A DNA stretch of 64,000 nucleotides from Propylenella binzhouense (GCF_009866965.1 NZ_SPKJ01000001.1:1-64000), one strand, 5' to 3'; positions 1 through 8,116 are shown, counted from the stretch's first letter. The notes: generated by a model not told the origin, from the letters alone. Numbers and translations: made by a program.

Positions 1-1
1 C

Positions 2-1483
2 GGCGGGCCGCTGCGGCGCGGCTTCGGCGTGGCGCTGCGGGATGCGCGGGCTGCGCTGCGGCGGTCGTCGGCCCGGGCCGCGGCCGTCGAAACCTCGAAC
101 GAAATCTTCAACGAAGCGGTGCGCCGCTCGGTGTCCGACCTCAATATGCTGGTCACGGATACGCCGGAGGGACCTTTTCCCTATGCTGGCATTCCCTGGT
201 TCAGCACAGTTTTCGGCCGCGACGCCCTGATCACGGGGCTGCAGACCCTTTGGCTGGACCCGGCGATCGCACGAGGCGTCCTGCTTCATCTCGCGGCGAA
301 CCAGGCGGCCGATTTCGATTCGACGGCTGATGCCGAGCCTGGCAAGATCTTGCACGAGGTCCGTTACGGCGAGATGGCCGAACTGAAGGAGGTGCCGTTC
401 CGCCGCTATTACGGCAGCATCGATTCGACGCCGCTCTTCGTCATGCTGGCCGGCGCCTATCTGGAGCGGACCGGCGATGCCGTCACGCTTCACCGGCTGT
501 GGCCGAGTATCGAGGCGGCCCTGTCCTGGATGGACCGGCATGGCGACCGCGACGGCGACGGCTTCATCGAGTACGGCCGGCGCAATCCCGACGGCCTGGT
601 CAACCAGGGCTGGAAGGACAGCCACGATTCCGTCTTCCATGCCGATGGTTCCCTTGCCCGGGGGCCGATCGCGCTCGCGGAAGTGCAGGCTTATGCCTAC
701 GGGGCTTGGCGCGCGGCAGCCACTATCGCGCGAGCTGCCGGGCGTCCGGAGCAGGCCGAGGGCTTTGAGCGACGGGCGGAAGCGATCAGGATTGCTTTCG
801 ACGCAAGCTTCTTCGATGAGTCACTCGGCACCTATGTGATGGCGCTGGACGGAGACAAGCGGCCCTGCCGGGTGCGCGGCTCCAATGCAGGGCATGTCCT
901 GCTGACGGGCCTGGCGCTTCCGGAGCGAGCGGAAGCGGTGGTGCGGAGCCTGATGGGATCGGCGTCTTTCTCCGGCTGGGGCGTGCGCACCGTGGCCGCC
1001 ACCGAGGCGCGATACAATCCGATGAGCTATCACAATGGCTCGGTCTGGCCTCACGACAACGCCCTGATCGCCGCCGGCTTTGCACGCTACGGCTTCAAGC
1101 GTGAAGCGGCTCGGATTTTCGAAGGCCTGTTCGCGGCATCGACCTATATCGATCTTCGGCGCCTGCCCGAGCTGTTCTGCGGCTTCGCGCGCCAGCACAC
1201 CAGGGGCCCGACCTTCTATCCCGTGGCCTGCGCCCCGCAGGCCTGGGCCGCGGGAGCGCCGCTGTTAATGCTCCAGTCTTGCCTGGGGCTCGGTTTCGAT
1301 GCGGAGCGGATTCACATCAGGTTCGATGAGCCGGTCCTGCCGGCGTTCCTCGAGGAGGTCACCATCCGCAATCTGGTGCTCGATGGAGGTTCGGCGGACG
1401 TCACGCTGCGCCGGTCCCGCTCGCAGGTGGTCGTCGATGTGCTGCAGCGCCAGGGGCCGGTCCGCGTGGTGACCACGACGTGA
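2..1483 (+). CDS. Amylo-alpha-1,6-glucosidase / glycogen-debranching-type protein, 5' partial
   Basis: C-terminal catalytic part of a glycogen-debranching-type glucosidase (GDE_C, six-hairpin glycosidase fold), expected to hydrolyse alpha-1,6 branches or related glucosides. Typical segments are visible: PWFSTVFGRD, the stretch around YYGSIDSTPLF, the acidic DGDGFIEYG, QGWKDSHDSVF and the late SYHNGSVWPHDNALIA. The reading frame is open to the left window edge (codons from base 2), and about 490 residues are present where such proteins usually exceed 650, so the N-terminal domain lies outside the window. The GTG at base 29 is probably an internal valine. Sure of the family; substrate not determined. 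Confidence 0.85.
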   Translation, partial: GGPLRRGFGVALRDARAALRRSSARAAAVETSNEIFNEAVRRSVSDLNMLVTDTPEGPFPYAGIPWFSTVFGRDALITGLQTLWLDPAIARGVLLHLAANQAADFDSTADAEPGKILHEVRYGEMAELKEVPFRRYYGSIDSTPLFVMLAGAYLERTGDAVTLHRLWPSIEAALSWMDRHGDRDGDGFIEYGRRNPDGLVNQGWKDSHDSVFHADGSLARGPIALAEVQAYAYGAWRAAATIARAAGRPEQAEGFERRAEAIRIAFDASFFDESLGTYVMALDGDKRPCRVRGSNAGHVLLTGLALPERAEAVVRSLMGSASFSGWGVRTVAATEARYNPMSYHNGSVWPHDNALIAAGFARYGFKREAARIFEGLFAASTYIDLRRLPELFCGFARQHTRGPTFYPVACAPQAWAAGAPLLMLQSCLGLGFDAERIHIRFDEPVLPAFLEEVTIRNLVLDGGSADVTLRRSRSQVVVDVLQRQGPVRVVTTT

Positions 1484-1539
1484 TGATAACTGGCAGCGCC
1501 GGAGCGCCGATCGGTTGCGGACCGGGTGTCGGGCCGACA

Positions 1540-1881
1540 TTACCGGCCGGGGGGCGGAAGCATGAGCGGCTCCGCGAGCTTGACGATTTGCTTCCGCCCC
1601 TCGCCGTCGATGATTTCCATGCTCGAGAGGCCGGTGGCGCCTTCGTCTACGGCCATGCTGCGCGGACGATGTATCAGGTGATCGAGGCCCTCGAGGGCGA
1701 TGTCGACGATATCGTTCTTGGGATCATAGGTGATGCCGAGGACCGGAACCCACTTGGTGGCGATTTGATCCCCCAAGGGCAGTGCAGCGACCTCGATCTG
1801 AGCACGCTTTCCCTGCAATCCCTTGGATACGCGATCGCAGTACGACTGCCATTCGCTCTTGGAGAGTTGTCGGACGGACAT
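1540..1881 (-). CDS. DUF5335 family protein
   Basis: A 113-residue soluble protein that I recognise as the DUF5335 type, a small family of unknown function common beside stress genes in alphaproteobacteria. It has no signal peptide or membrane segment; the middle reads GITYDPKNDIVDIALEGLDHLIHRP in outline (conserved aspartates and a His). The start is supported by AGGAG about 7 bases upstream on the minus strand. It is transcribed divergently from dnaJ, and the shared 296-base gap holds an Fnr-architecture palindrome (2021-2034). Confidence 0.7.
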   Translation of the reverse strand: MSVRQLSKSEWQSYCDRVSKGLQGKRAQIEVAALPLGDQIATKWVPVLGITYDPKNDIVDIALEGLDHLIHRPRSMAVDEGATGLSSMEIIDGEGRKQIVKLAEPLMLPPPGR

Positions 1882-2020
1882 GTGGAATCTCCTGTGTGGT
1901 TATGGCGAGTGGTGCTCCAGGAGGCTAGGACACGACGTGTCACCTCCGTGCGGAATCCGAAAACGCCGCGCGGTCATTTGTGGCCTGACCACATTGTGCC
2001 TGATGCAGATCGGTCGTGAA

Positions 2021-2034
2021 TTGACGACCGTCAT
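2021..2034. promoter_or_regulatory. Fnr-architecture palindrome TTGAC-N4-GTCAT between DUF5335 and dnaJ
   Basis: TTGACGACCGTCAT is a diverged copy of the CTGAC-N4-GTCAG palindrome found upstream of grpE, hsp20, adh, usp, dnaK and the BON gene. It has 5-bp half-sites spaced by 4, as in binding sites of the Crp/Fnr family. It could serve either divergent gene; about 32 bases to the left on the minus strand is CACAAT, a possible -10. It is the least certain member of the set. Confidence 0.4.
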
Positions 2035-2067
2035 TGTCGTGGCCGCCTGAATAGGCGAAGCGATTCA

Positions 2068-2097
2068 TCATGAGGGCGGGCTTCGCCTCGCCCATGA
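2068..2097 (+). other. Hairpin in the leader of dnaJ
   Basis: An imperfect inverted repeat: TCAT and GGGCG on the left pair with CGCCC and ATGA on the right around a GC-rich loop. It lies about 80 bases before the dnaJ start. It has no T-tract, so it is probably not a terminator; it may be a structured part of the dnaJ leader RNA. Role unknown. Confidence 0.35.
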
Positions 2098-2177
2098 TCA
2101 GGTTTTGCGCTTTCCGGTAGCATCCTCATACCCAGGGCAAGAATATAGATCTCTATCGAACCGCGACGGAGTGTTGA

Positions 2178-3089
2178 TTGAGCGAAGATCCCTACAGGGT
2201 GCTGGGTGTGAGGAAGGAGGCCAGTCAGGAGGAGATCCAGAAGGCCTACCGCAAGCTGGCAAAGAAGCTGCACCCCGATCTCAATCCCGGCAACAAGCAG
2301 GCCGAGGAGCAGTTCAAGGCGGCCTCGGCGGCGTATGACCTGCTGAGCGATCCCGAAAAGCGCGCGCGCTTCGATCGCGGAGAGATTGACGCCGAGGGTC
2401 ATGAGCGCCCGCGCCAGCGCTACTACCGGGATTTCGCCGGAGCGGCCGCCGGGGAGCATCCCTATGCCACGGCGGAGGGTTTCTCAGACTTCAGCGATGA
2501 AGGTGACCTGTTCTCCAGCATTTTCGGTCGCGGCGGACGTTTTAACCTGAGAATGCGGGGGCAGGATGCGCATTACCGCCTGCCGGTGGAATTCCTGGAG
2601 GCCGTCAACGGAGCGGTGCGCCGTGTCACCCTCGCCGACGGCTCGACGGTGGACGTGACGGTTCCGCCGGGCGCGCGCGACGGGCAGGTACTGCGGCTCA
2701 CCGGCAAGGGAAGCGCCGGCGTCGGCGGCGGCCCGCCCGGCGATGCCTTTATCGAGATCACCGTCAAACCCCATCCGATCTTCACCCGCAAGGGGGACGA
2801 CATCCACCTGGAGCTTCCTATTTCGCTTACCGAAGCCGTCATGGGGGGCAAGATTTTAGTTCCAACGCCTGGTGGGCCGGTGACGATGAGGGTTCCCAAA
2901 AGCTCCAATTCCGGGACCGTTCTGCGCCTGCGCGGCAAGGGCGTCCCGCGGGCAAACGGAACGCGTGGCGATGAATACGTCAGGCTGAAGATCGTTCTGC
3001 CGGACAAGCCCGACCCGGAACTGGAGCGGTTCGTACAAGGATGGGCCGCAGGCAAGAGCCACAATCCGCGCCGCGGCATGGGGGAATGA
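2178..3089 (+). CDS. cbpA: DnaJ-family co-chaperone, CbpA-like (class B)
   Basis: A J-domain co-chaperone that stimulates DnaK ATPase activity. Residues 1-65 form the J domain with the HPD motif ([10 protein letters not shown]). A short G/F-type linker follows (about 95-125, [11 protein letters not shown]), then the two C-terminal substrate-binding beta domains (about 130-295, with [32 protein letters not shown] and [10 protein letters not shown]). The CXXCXGXG zinc fingers of DnaJ are absent, which together with 303 residues fits CbpA. Start is TTG at 2178: the in-frame codon just before it is a TGA stop, and GGAG lies about 8 bases upstream. The next gene, encoding a CbpM-like modulator, starts directly after the stop, as in cbpA-cbpM operons. 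Confidence 0.92.
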   Translation: MSEDPYRVLGVRKEASQEEIQKAYRKLAKKLHPDLNPGNKQAEEQFKAASAAYDLLSDPEKRARFDRGEIDAEGHERPRQRYYRDFAGAAAGEHPYATAEGFSDFSDEGDLFSSIFGRGGRFNLRMRGQDAHYRLPVEFLEAVNGAVRRVTLADGSTVDVTVPPGARDGQVLRLTGKGSAGVGGGPPGDAFIEITVKPHPIFTRKGDDIHLELPISLTEAVMGGKILVPTPGGPVTMRVPKSSNSGTVLRLRGKGVPRANGTRGDEYVRLKIVLPDKPDPELERFVQGWAAGKSHNPRRGMGE

Positions 3090-3440
3090 ATGCTCGAGTT
3101 CAATGAGTTTGTTCTGCGCGTGAGGCTCAGTCAGGAGATCATTGAGGCATGGGTTGCTGAGGGTTGGTTGCGCCCGCGGCGAACGGAGCAGGGACCGGCC
3201 TTTTCGGAGATGGACGTCTCACGCGTGCAACTGATCCAAGACCTGCGCAACGACCTGGGCGTCAATGAAGAGGGCGTTGCAATCATCCTGGACCTCATTG
3301 ATCAGATGCACGGTCTACGAAAGACGTTGCGCGAATTGTGCGATGCGATCGGCGTACAGCCGACTGAGCTGCAGCATCGAATATTGGCGGAAGTCCGTAG
3401 TCGGCGCCCCATTCTGCTGAAGGGGAACGACGAGCCGTGA
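3090..3440 (+). CDS. cbpM: Chaperone modulator CbpM (MerR-like)
   Basis: A 116-residue MerR-like protein of the CbpM family, which binds the J domain of CbpA and restrains it. The N-terminal part holds the winged-helix-like SQEIIEAWVAEGWLRP and FSEMDVSRVQLIQDLRNDLGVNEEGV; the middle is the IILDLIDQMHGLRKTLREL helix. The ATG follows the cbpA stop without a gap, so the two are translationally coupled. This adjacency supports both names. Confidence 0.85.
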   Translation: MLEFNEFVLRVRLSQEIIEAWVAEGWLRPRRTEQGPAFSEMDVSRVQLIQDLRNDLGVNEEGVAIILDLIDQMHGLRKTLRELCDAIGVQPTELQHRILAEVRSRRPILLKGNDEP

Positions 3441-3490
3441 CCTGCTTGCCGACCTGAAGGTCGTGCTGCGTAAGTGCGAAGGGAGCAGGT

Positions 3491-3954
3491 ATGAAGTTGC
3501 TCGAACGGTTGGATATCAACACAGCGCAATGGCATCTCGCGAGCACCTACGAGAAGTTCGAGCAGGTGGTCGTGCTGGCTGACTGGGCTGATCATCGTCG
3601 TCATCGCTTCTGCTGTCCGGCATTTGGCCGCCAAAATCTTGTCCAGCCTCATTCTGTCAAGTTTCGACCCGACAGATCCGGCGGTGTTCCAAACCGTCTT
3701 CGGGATGATTCTGACCCTTATTATCGCTCTGGAGTTCAAGCAATTCGATCTTGATAATGGTCAGACGTCAGCAGAGCGTTGTACAGGTCGCACAGTTGTT
3801 CTGATCGCAATGCTGGCAGTGATCCGAAAGTTTATCGCTGGCTGCAGCCATTATTGCCTTAGGCGCCGTTTACTGGCTGGTTCGCGAACAAGACCGCAAG
3901 GACCAGATCGACGTTCTGGAAAGGGGCACGCGCGAAATCCGCGACGGCGCATGA
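3491..3954 (+). pseudogene. psiE: PsiE-like membrane protein gene, broken by several frameshifts
   Basis: Phosphate-starvation-inducible PsiE-type protein, a small four-helix membrane protein often found in stress islands. The first frame gives MKLLERLDINTAQWHLASTY and then loses sense near 3577. The neighbouring frame continues with LTGLIIVVIASAVRHLAAKI, then VFQTVFGMILTLIIALEFKQ. A +1 near 3741 and a compensating -1 near 3785 disturb the middle; reading across them restores SILIMVRRQQSVVQVRTVV. Another shift near 3840 is needed to reach AAAIIALGAVYWLVREQDRK and the stop at 3952-3954. At least four single-base indels mean that no full-length protein is made as written. True decay or poor base calls cannot be told apart from the sequence. 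Confidence 0.75.
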
Positions 3955-4121
3955 TTCACGCGTAGATCGAATATCCAGCGCGAACTTGGCCACGGTCTCG
4001 ATGGTTCGTCCCGACTTTTTACAGCGCGCGGGCTGGGTCTGCAGGGCCTTCGGACGAGTAATGGGACCCGCCGGCCGATCCGCGGTGCGTCACTTCGGCC
4101 AGGCGCCCCCCTACAGCTGAA

Positions 4122-4135
4122 CTGACGGTTGTCAG
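4122..4135. promoter_or_regulatory. Palindrome CTGAC-N4-GTCAG upstream of grpE
   Basis: CTGACGGTTGTCAG has perfect 5-bp inverted half-sites with a 4-base spacer, the architecture bound by Crp/Fnr-family dimers. It lies 107 bases before the grpE start. A possible -10 (CGAATG) sits about 31 bases from its centre, as expected for an activator centred near -41.5. It is one of a set shared across the stress island. Confidence 0.6.
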
Positions 4136-4242
4136 GGCGGCTGTTCCTAGCCTGTGCGAATGGTCGGCCGAAGGCAGTCTGTTCAGGCCGGCTGACGAAC
4201 GCCGCCGAGGATCGGGATTCATGAGATGGGTCAGGAGCGAGC

Positions 4243-4761
4243 ATGTCGTCGCCACACAACAAAGAAGATGAGGTAGTCGCAACCGAGGCCGTAGATATTG
4301 GAACGTTGCTCGCGGAGAATGCGTCGCTCCAAGATCGCCTGCTGCGTGCGTTGGCTGAAGCTGAGAACGTTCGGCGACGGGCGGATCGTGACATGGAAGA
4401 GACGCGCAAATTTGCCGTAGCGGAATTCTCGCGCGAGCTCTTACCGATTCTCGACAATCTGCAGCGCGTTCTCGACGCGAAAAGGCGGACGGAGAACCAG
4501 GTGAGTGACGCGTTGGTAGAAGGCGTCACGACAACGTTGCGCCTTTTTCTTCAGACCCTCGAGCGCTTTGGAATCAAGAAGATCGCTGCCCTGGGAGAGC
4601 GCTTTGATCCAACCCTGCATGAGGCGCTGATGGAATCTGCGGACCAATCTCACCCGCCAGGAACTGTCACGCAGGTCCTGGAAGAAGGCTTCACTATCCA
4701 TGGACGCCTTCTGAGACCAGCGAGAGTGGTGGTAGCGAAGCCGATGCGATCTGATGGCTAA
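4243..4761 (+). CDS. grpE: GrpE nucleotide-exchange factor (copy 1)
   Basis: GrpE releases ADP from DnaK. This 172-residue protein has the long N-terminal coiled-coil helix (LLAENASLQDRLLRALAEAE, NVRRRADRDMEETRKFA), the LLPILDNLQRVL four-helix segment and the C-terminal beta domain (FDPTLHEAL, VLEEGFTIHGRLLRPARVVV). AGGAG lies about 8 bases before the ATG. It stands alone, preceded by the Fnr-type palindrome at 4122. A second, more diverged GrpE overlaps dnaK at 27988. Confidence 0.93.
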   Translation: MSSPHNKEDEVVATEAVDIGTLLAENASLQDRLLRALAEAENVRRRADRDMEETRKFAVAEFSRELLPILDNLQRVLDAKRRTENQVSDALVEGVTTTLRLFLQTLERFGIKKIAALGERFDPTLHEALMESADQSHPPGTVTQVLEEGFTIHGRLLRPARVVVAKPMRSDG

Positions 4762-4903
4762 CATCGCCAAACCAGTTGAGGAATGCCCAACGGCAGCCAC
4801 GTGAGGCTTCGCGAGGGTCATGCAACGAGTGAGCAGCGGGATCGATCTGGAGGTCGTGCAAACAGAGGTCGGGATGGGCCGAGGCTCACCATGCCGCGTC
4901 AGA

Positions 4904-4957
4904 GTTGCTTCGGGTGGTAGTCGCAGAAAAGTTGCTTCGGGTGGTAGTCGCAGAAAA
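4904..4957 (+). repeat. Perfect tandem duplication, 27-bp unit x2
   Basis: Two adjoining identical 27-base units (4904-4930 and 4931-4957), each containing TTGCTTCGGGTGGTAGTCGC followed by an AGAAAA end. They lie in the gap after grpE, where no intact gene is evident. Probably a replication-slippage product. The gap 4762-5678 otherwise holds only the GroES remnant and the palindrome listed next. Confidence 0.85.
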
Positions 4958-5032
4958 GCCAGCAGCATGACGACACGGGCGCGTTGCCATAATCGCAAGA
5001 CGCGGAGCGCGGCTGGGAAACGTTGGCGCCGC

Positions 5033-5476
5033 CTACGCAGCCTTCCTGCTTTCCGGCTCCCTGATCAGCGCGTCGGGATCAGATCCGACTTCCGCTGCCG
5101 ACACCGGTCGCTCCCAATTCGGAACGCGCAGCGCGGGATTGGACGGACCTTCAACTGGGGCAGTTTGCAGGCTTCTGAGCGCGATGCTCTGCAACGCGAG
5201 CCACGGAAATGCTGCGGCAACGCTCATATGCGAGACGAATACCATGGAGAGAACCGCCTCTGTGAACATTTTACTAGCCTCCCGGATTATTGGCAAAGGG
5301 CCGGAAGGGCTGACCCACGCCACGACCTCATCCTGTTGCGGCTTCTCCTTCGCGGTGACCGGAATGATGAAGTCGTCCGTTATCCGCTCTTCGGCCTCGA
5401 TGCGCTTGACAACGAATCCACGCAACGGCCGGAAACGCTTCCTCGTCCTCCGGACCACCAAACCATATTGTGCCAA
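5033..5476 (-). pseudogene. GroES remnant fused to an unrelated tail
   Basis: The open frame encodes 147 residues, of which about residues 14-55 (bases about 5312-5437) match the GroES N-terminal half: FRPLRGFVVKRIEAEER, then DDFIIPVTAKEKPQQDEVVA. The mobile-loop GG of GroES is replaced by DD, and the protein leaves the GroES fold before the second half. The remaining 90 residues I do not recognise (FTEAVLSMVFVSHMS and a proline-rich end). There is no groEL beside it. It is probably a decayed and rearranged gene; a functional hybrid is possible but unsupported. Confidence 0.55.
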
Positions 5477-5510
5477 AGCGACGGCGGATGGCGATCCGCC
5501 GTCGCTTTGG
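5473..5510. repeat. Perfect 17-bp palindrome with 4-base loop
   Basis: CCAAAGCGACGGCGGAT (5473-5489) is followed by GGCG and then by its exact reverse complement (5494-5510). No T-run follows on either strand, so it is not a classical intrinsic terminator. It overlaps the start of the GroES remnant frame. It may be a terminator-like hairpin, a mobile-element end or a transcription barrier. Confidence 0.8.
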
Positions 5511-5678
5511 AGCTAGGTACGGCTAAACGAATTTCAAGCGTCACCGTCGAGCGGATCGGAGCAGCGCCGCCTTCACGAGCTGCCCCAAGAAAATCCGCAA
5601 GTGGAGCGGGGGGACGAACCCCGCCTGATCTCTTCGCGCGGCGTCAAAGGGCTTCGCCCATAGAGGTGATGAAGTAGC

Positions 5679-6017
5679 ATGCCGTCTGCTTTGCAAGGAG
5701 CGGCCATGGTGCTTCTCGTGCTGGCGGGAGGACCCGTGCCGAACTTTAGTGCCGAACCCTTCTGCCGCGGGATCGCCGAGCTTCTCCGAGAGCCGGAATA
5801 CCTACAAATATGTCTAGACAGGGAGCGGGAGGCGAGCGACCAATTGAAGGCTTCGTGGCCTAAGTTCTCGCCGGCGGATCGCACGCGCTGCCTGCACCTC
5901 AGCTCACTGGGGAGCGCTCCTAGCTATGTCGAATTGCTCGCCTGTCTCGAGATTGCACAGGAGATTCGCGAGCGCGAAGCCCGTGAACGTGGGAACGGTT
6001 TCAGTCTGCCTCCTTGA
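5679..6017 (+). CDS. Small secreted or periplasmic conserved protein
   Basis: A 112-residue protein with a hydrophobic N-terminus (ALQGAAMVLLVLAGG) that could be a signal peptide. The rest is helical and charged with conserved-looking cysteines (PFCRGIAELL, YLQICLDREREA, RTRCLHLSSLG, LLACLEIAQEIREREARE). I recall similar short proteins with a SLG-x-PSYVELL-x-CLE motif in rhizobia, function unknown. GAGGTGATG upstream can serve as ribosome-binding site. It reads toward the redox genes that lie on the other strand. Confidence 0.6.
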   Translation: MPSALQGAAMVLLVLAGGPVPNFSAEPFCRGIAELLREPEYLQICLDREREASDQLKASWPKFSPADRTRCLHLSSLGSAPSYVELLACLEIAQEIREREARERGNGFSLPP

Positions 6018-6091
6018 CGCAAGGCCGGCATGGCATAGAGCGGTGGATGACGAGCCCTGGAGGCCCATGTGCTCGGCCAGACGCGAGAGCG

Positions 6092-6310
6092 TTACGCGTC
6101 CGGATCGGGCTCGATCGATTCAAGAATTTCAACAAGCGCGCCGACGCGTCCGGAGGGATGGGGCCGCCCCTCGTTGATCAGCGCCTCATCGGCGTTGAGC
6201 CACGCCCACGCTTCCGCCAGCTCTTCGGACGTCGCTCCCGTCTGGTTGATCTCCGCGATCAAGATCTCGTCGACGGGCCCGAGAATGACGGTGATTTCCT
6301 CCTCGGTCAT
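6092..6310 (-). CDS. Small conserved acidic protein
   Basis: A 72-residue, strongly acidic, helical protein without a signal peptide or membrane segment (MTEEEITVILGPVDEILIAE, EELAEAWAWLNADEALINEG). I do not know its function. It follows the glutaredoxin-like gene on the same strand after 98 bases and is probably the last gene of the peroxiredoxin unit. Confidence 0.6.
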   Translation of the reverse strand: MTEEEITVILGPVDEILIAEINQTGATSEELAEAWAWLNADEALINEGRPHPSGRVGALVEILESIEPDPDA

Positions 6311-6408
6311 TGTCTGTCCTCCGTCGTGTCCTTGTCGTGGTGGGCGACGACCGCGCGGCCGAGACGTTGTGATCTCGGTCGCCGGCCGTCGCGGTCAAAT
6401 TGCGTGCT

Positions 6409-6699
6409 TCAACGATATCCCGCTCGGCTGAGAGCCCAGTCGAGCTCCCGCAGCGACGGCTGGACGAGCACCTGGCCGCCGATCGTCACAGTCGGGCTTC
6501 CGATCCGCCCACCCGCCAGCCATTCGAGCTGGTCGCGCGCTTCGGGATGGAGGTCCCAGTCGATGAACCGATAGGGGATGCCGGCCCGGTCCAGATGACG
6601 GCGCACCATCATGGTGATGCCGCACCAGCGGCTGCCATAGACGGCCACGTCCGCGACCTGCGGACGGTACGCAAAGGGGGAGTAGGTTGACGCATACAT
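6409..6699 (-). CDS. Glutaredoxin-family protein with CGIT site
   Basis: A 96-residue thioredoxin-fold protein: VAVYGSRWCGITMMVRRHL gives the strand, active site and helix; GSPTVTIGG gives the cis-proline strand. The active site is C-G-I-T instead of C-P-Y-C, so only one cysteine is present at the redox position, and monothiol or glutathione-dependent chemistry is likely. It starts 12 bases after the peroxiredoxin gene ends on the same strand, consistent with reducing that peroxiredoxin (inference). Confidence 0.8.
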   Translation of the reverse strand: MYASTYSPFAYRPQVADVAVYGSRWCGITMMVRRHLDRAGIPYRFIDWDLHPEARDQLEWLAGGRIGSPTVTIGGQVLVQPSLRELDWALSRAGYR

Positions 6700-6711
6700 G
6701 GTCCAATCTCC

Positions 6712-7443
6712 TCAAGCCGCCTTAGGGGTTGCCAATTGGTCCAGTGCGCTGAACAAGTCGTAGATGTCGGGGACGTGCTGGAGCTTCGGCGAGACCTGCG
6801 CGTGGCGGATGATGCCGTTCTCGTCGACGATATAGAGCGCCCTTTCCGAGAAGCCGTCGGCCTCGCGCCAGACCTTGTAGCGGCGCGCGACGTCGCCCTT
6901 CGGATTGAAGTCGGCGAGCAGCGGGAAGGTCAGCCCGCGCACGGCCGCCCACGCCCCATGGCTGTAAAGGCTATCGACGGAGATGCCCATCACCTCGGCG
7001 CCGCGCTTGCGGAACTCATCGAGCTCGTGCTGATAAAGATCGAGCTGGCGGCTGCACCCCGGACTCCAGTCGAGCGGATAGAAGGCGAGGACGACACGCC
7101 GGCCGCGATAGTCGGACAGGCGAATCGTGCGGCCATTCGCGTCGGGAAGCGCGAAGTCGGGCGCGGGTTCTCCGGCGGCAAGCGGCGTGTTGACAGCATC
7201 GCCCTCCATCGGGGGCGCGTGTTCATGGAGATCGACGATGTCATCGATGGTGGGGCCGGACCGGACCTGCCTCGCATTGCCGGACACCTGGATGCGCCAG
7301 AGCTCCTGCACCATGCCATGAAGAACGGACAAAGCCTTCCTTTCGGCACTGTCGGAAAGCTGCGGCGCAAGTGAAGCAAAATCAGCCTCAAGCTGCTCAA
7401 TTCGGCTCGGCCGGACATTTAAAGGGCCTGCATGGCTGTCCAT
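6712..7443 (-). CDS. Peroxiredoxin (AhpC/TSA-redoxin type)
   Basis: A thiol peroxidase that reduces hydroperoxides. The 243-residue protein has an unusual N-terminal helical extension (about 80 residues) before the redoxin domain (APDFALPDANGRTIRLSDYR, then VLAFYPLDWSPGCSRQLDLY with the peroxidatic Cys, GISVDSLYSHGAWA, FPLLADFNPKGDVARRY). The frame is open further upstream, but the ATG at 7443 has AAGGAGGT about 6 bases before it, and the upstream part would run through the divergent trxC gene. It is divergent from trxC, and the glutaredoxin-like gene follows. Confidence 0.87.
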   Translation of the reverse strand: MDSHAGPLNVRPSRIEQLEADFASLAPQLSDSAERKALSVLHGMVQELWRIQVSGNARQVRSGPTIDDIVDLHEHAPPMEGDAVNTPLAAGEPAPDFALPDANGRTIRLSDYRGRRVVLAFYPLDWSPGCSRQLDLYQHELDEFRKRGAEVMGISVDSLYSHGAWAAVRGLTFPLLADFNPKGDVARRYKVWREADGFSERALYIVDENGIIRHAQVSPKLQHVPDIYDLFSALDQLATPKAA

Positions 7444-7621
7444 GGCTAAACCTCCTTCTTCAACCTGTATCCTTTCGTTCCTTTGAGTGATGTGCCGTGA
7501 ACGCCGGACGACGCCACGAGCAGTGGTGATATAAGGACGGCATTTGAGAGATGCCACTCGTGGTAGCCGGTGCGAACGCTCCCCAAATGAAGGGAAAGTG
7601 TTTGCATAAGGAATCACGTCG

Positions 7622-8071
7622 ATGGAGAAACGTCGCGTCGTTTGCCCGAACTGTGACAGTATCAATGCCGTGCCGGTGAATCGGCCGGCCGAGGCGGCAA
7701 AGTGTGGCCGATGCCACGCGAAGCTGTTCCAAGGAACGCCGGCCGAACTTGATGCCGCCCGACTGAAGAGGCACATCGCCAATTCCGACATTCCGGTGGT
7801 CGTGGATTTCTGGGCGCCCTGGTGCGGCCCTTGCCGGGCGATGGCGCCGATCTTCGCCCAAGCCGCGAAAACGATTGAGCCGAGAGCCCGGTTCGCGAAG
7901 GTGAATGTCGATGAAAATCCTGAGGCGGCGCGCCGATATGGGGTCCAGGGGATCCCGGCTCTTTTGGCCTTTTCAGAAGGCAAGGTGGCAGCCCGGCAAG
8001 CCGGCTTGACGGACGCGAACACGCTGCGCGGGTGGGTCGAGCGCCTGGTGGTCTGTTCGAATCCAGGCTGA
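7622..8071 (+). CDS. trxC: Thioredoxin 2 (TrxC) with N-terminal zinc finger
   Basis: A cytoplasmic disulfide reductase. The 149-residue protein has an N-terminal zinc ribbon (VVCPNCDS and AKCGRCHAKL, four cysteines) typical of thioredoxin 2, then the thioredoxin domain with VVVDFWAPWCGPCRAMAP and the cis-Pro in VQGIPALLAF. It is divergent from the peroxiredoxin over a 178-base gap and precedes the ROSE-controlled hsp20. Confidence 0.92.
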   Translation: MEKRRVVCPNCDSINAVPVNRPAEAAKCGRCHAKLFQGTPAELDAARLKRHIANSDIPVVVDFWAPWCGPCRAMAPIFAQAAKTIEPRARFAKVNVDENPEAARRYGVQGIPALLAFSEGKVAARQAGLTDANTLRGWVERLVVCSNPG

Positions 8072-8087
8072 TCGGGGGGCTTCGCCT

Positions 8088-8116
8088 CTTGAACCGCTAA
8101 AGCGCTGAACTAAATC
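8088..8116 (+). promoter_or_regulatory. Candidate heat-shock-type promoter of hsp20-1
   Basis: CTTGAA (8088-8093), 17 bases, then TAAATC (8111-8116). CTTGAA is the -35 typical of alphaproteobacterial RpoH promoters; the -10 match is loose. A transcript starting near 8123 would begin with the hairpins of the ROSE-like leader. Confidence 0.4.

Noticed and set aside
4820-5677. Long plus-strand frame of 285 residues
   Set aside because: Arg/Ser/Pro-rich noise opposite the GroES remnant, passing through a non-coding tandem duplication.
7444-8022. Upstream extension of the peroxiredoxin frame to 436 residues
   Set aside because: It runs antisense through the clear trxC gene, and the ATG at 7443 has its own strong Shine-Dalgarno.
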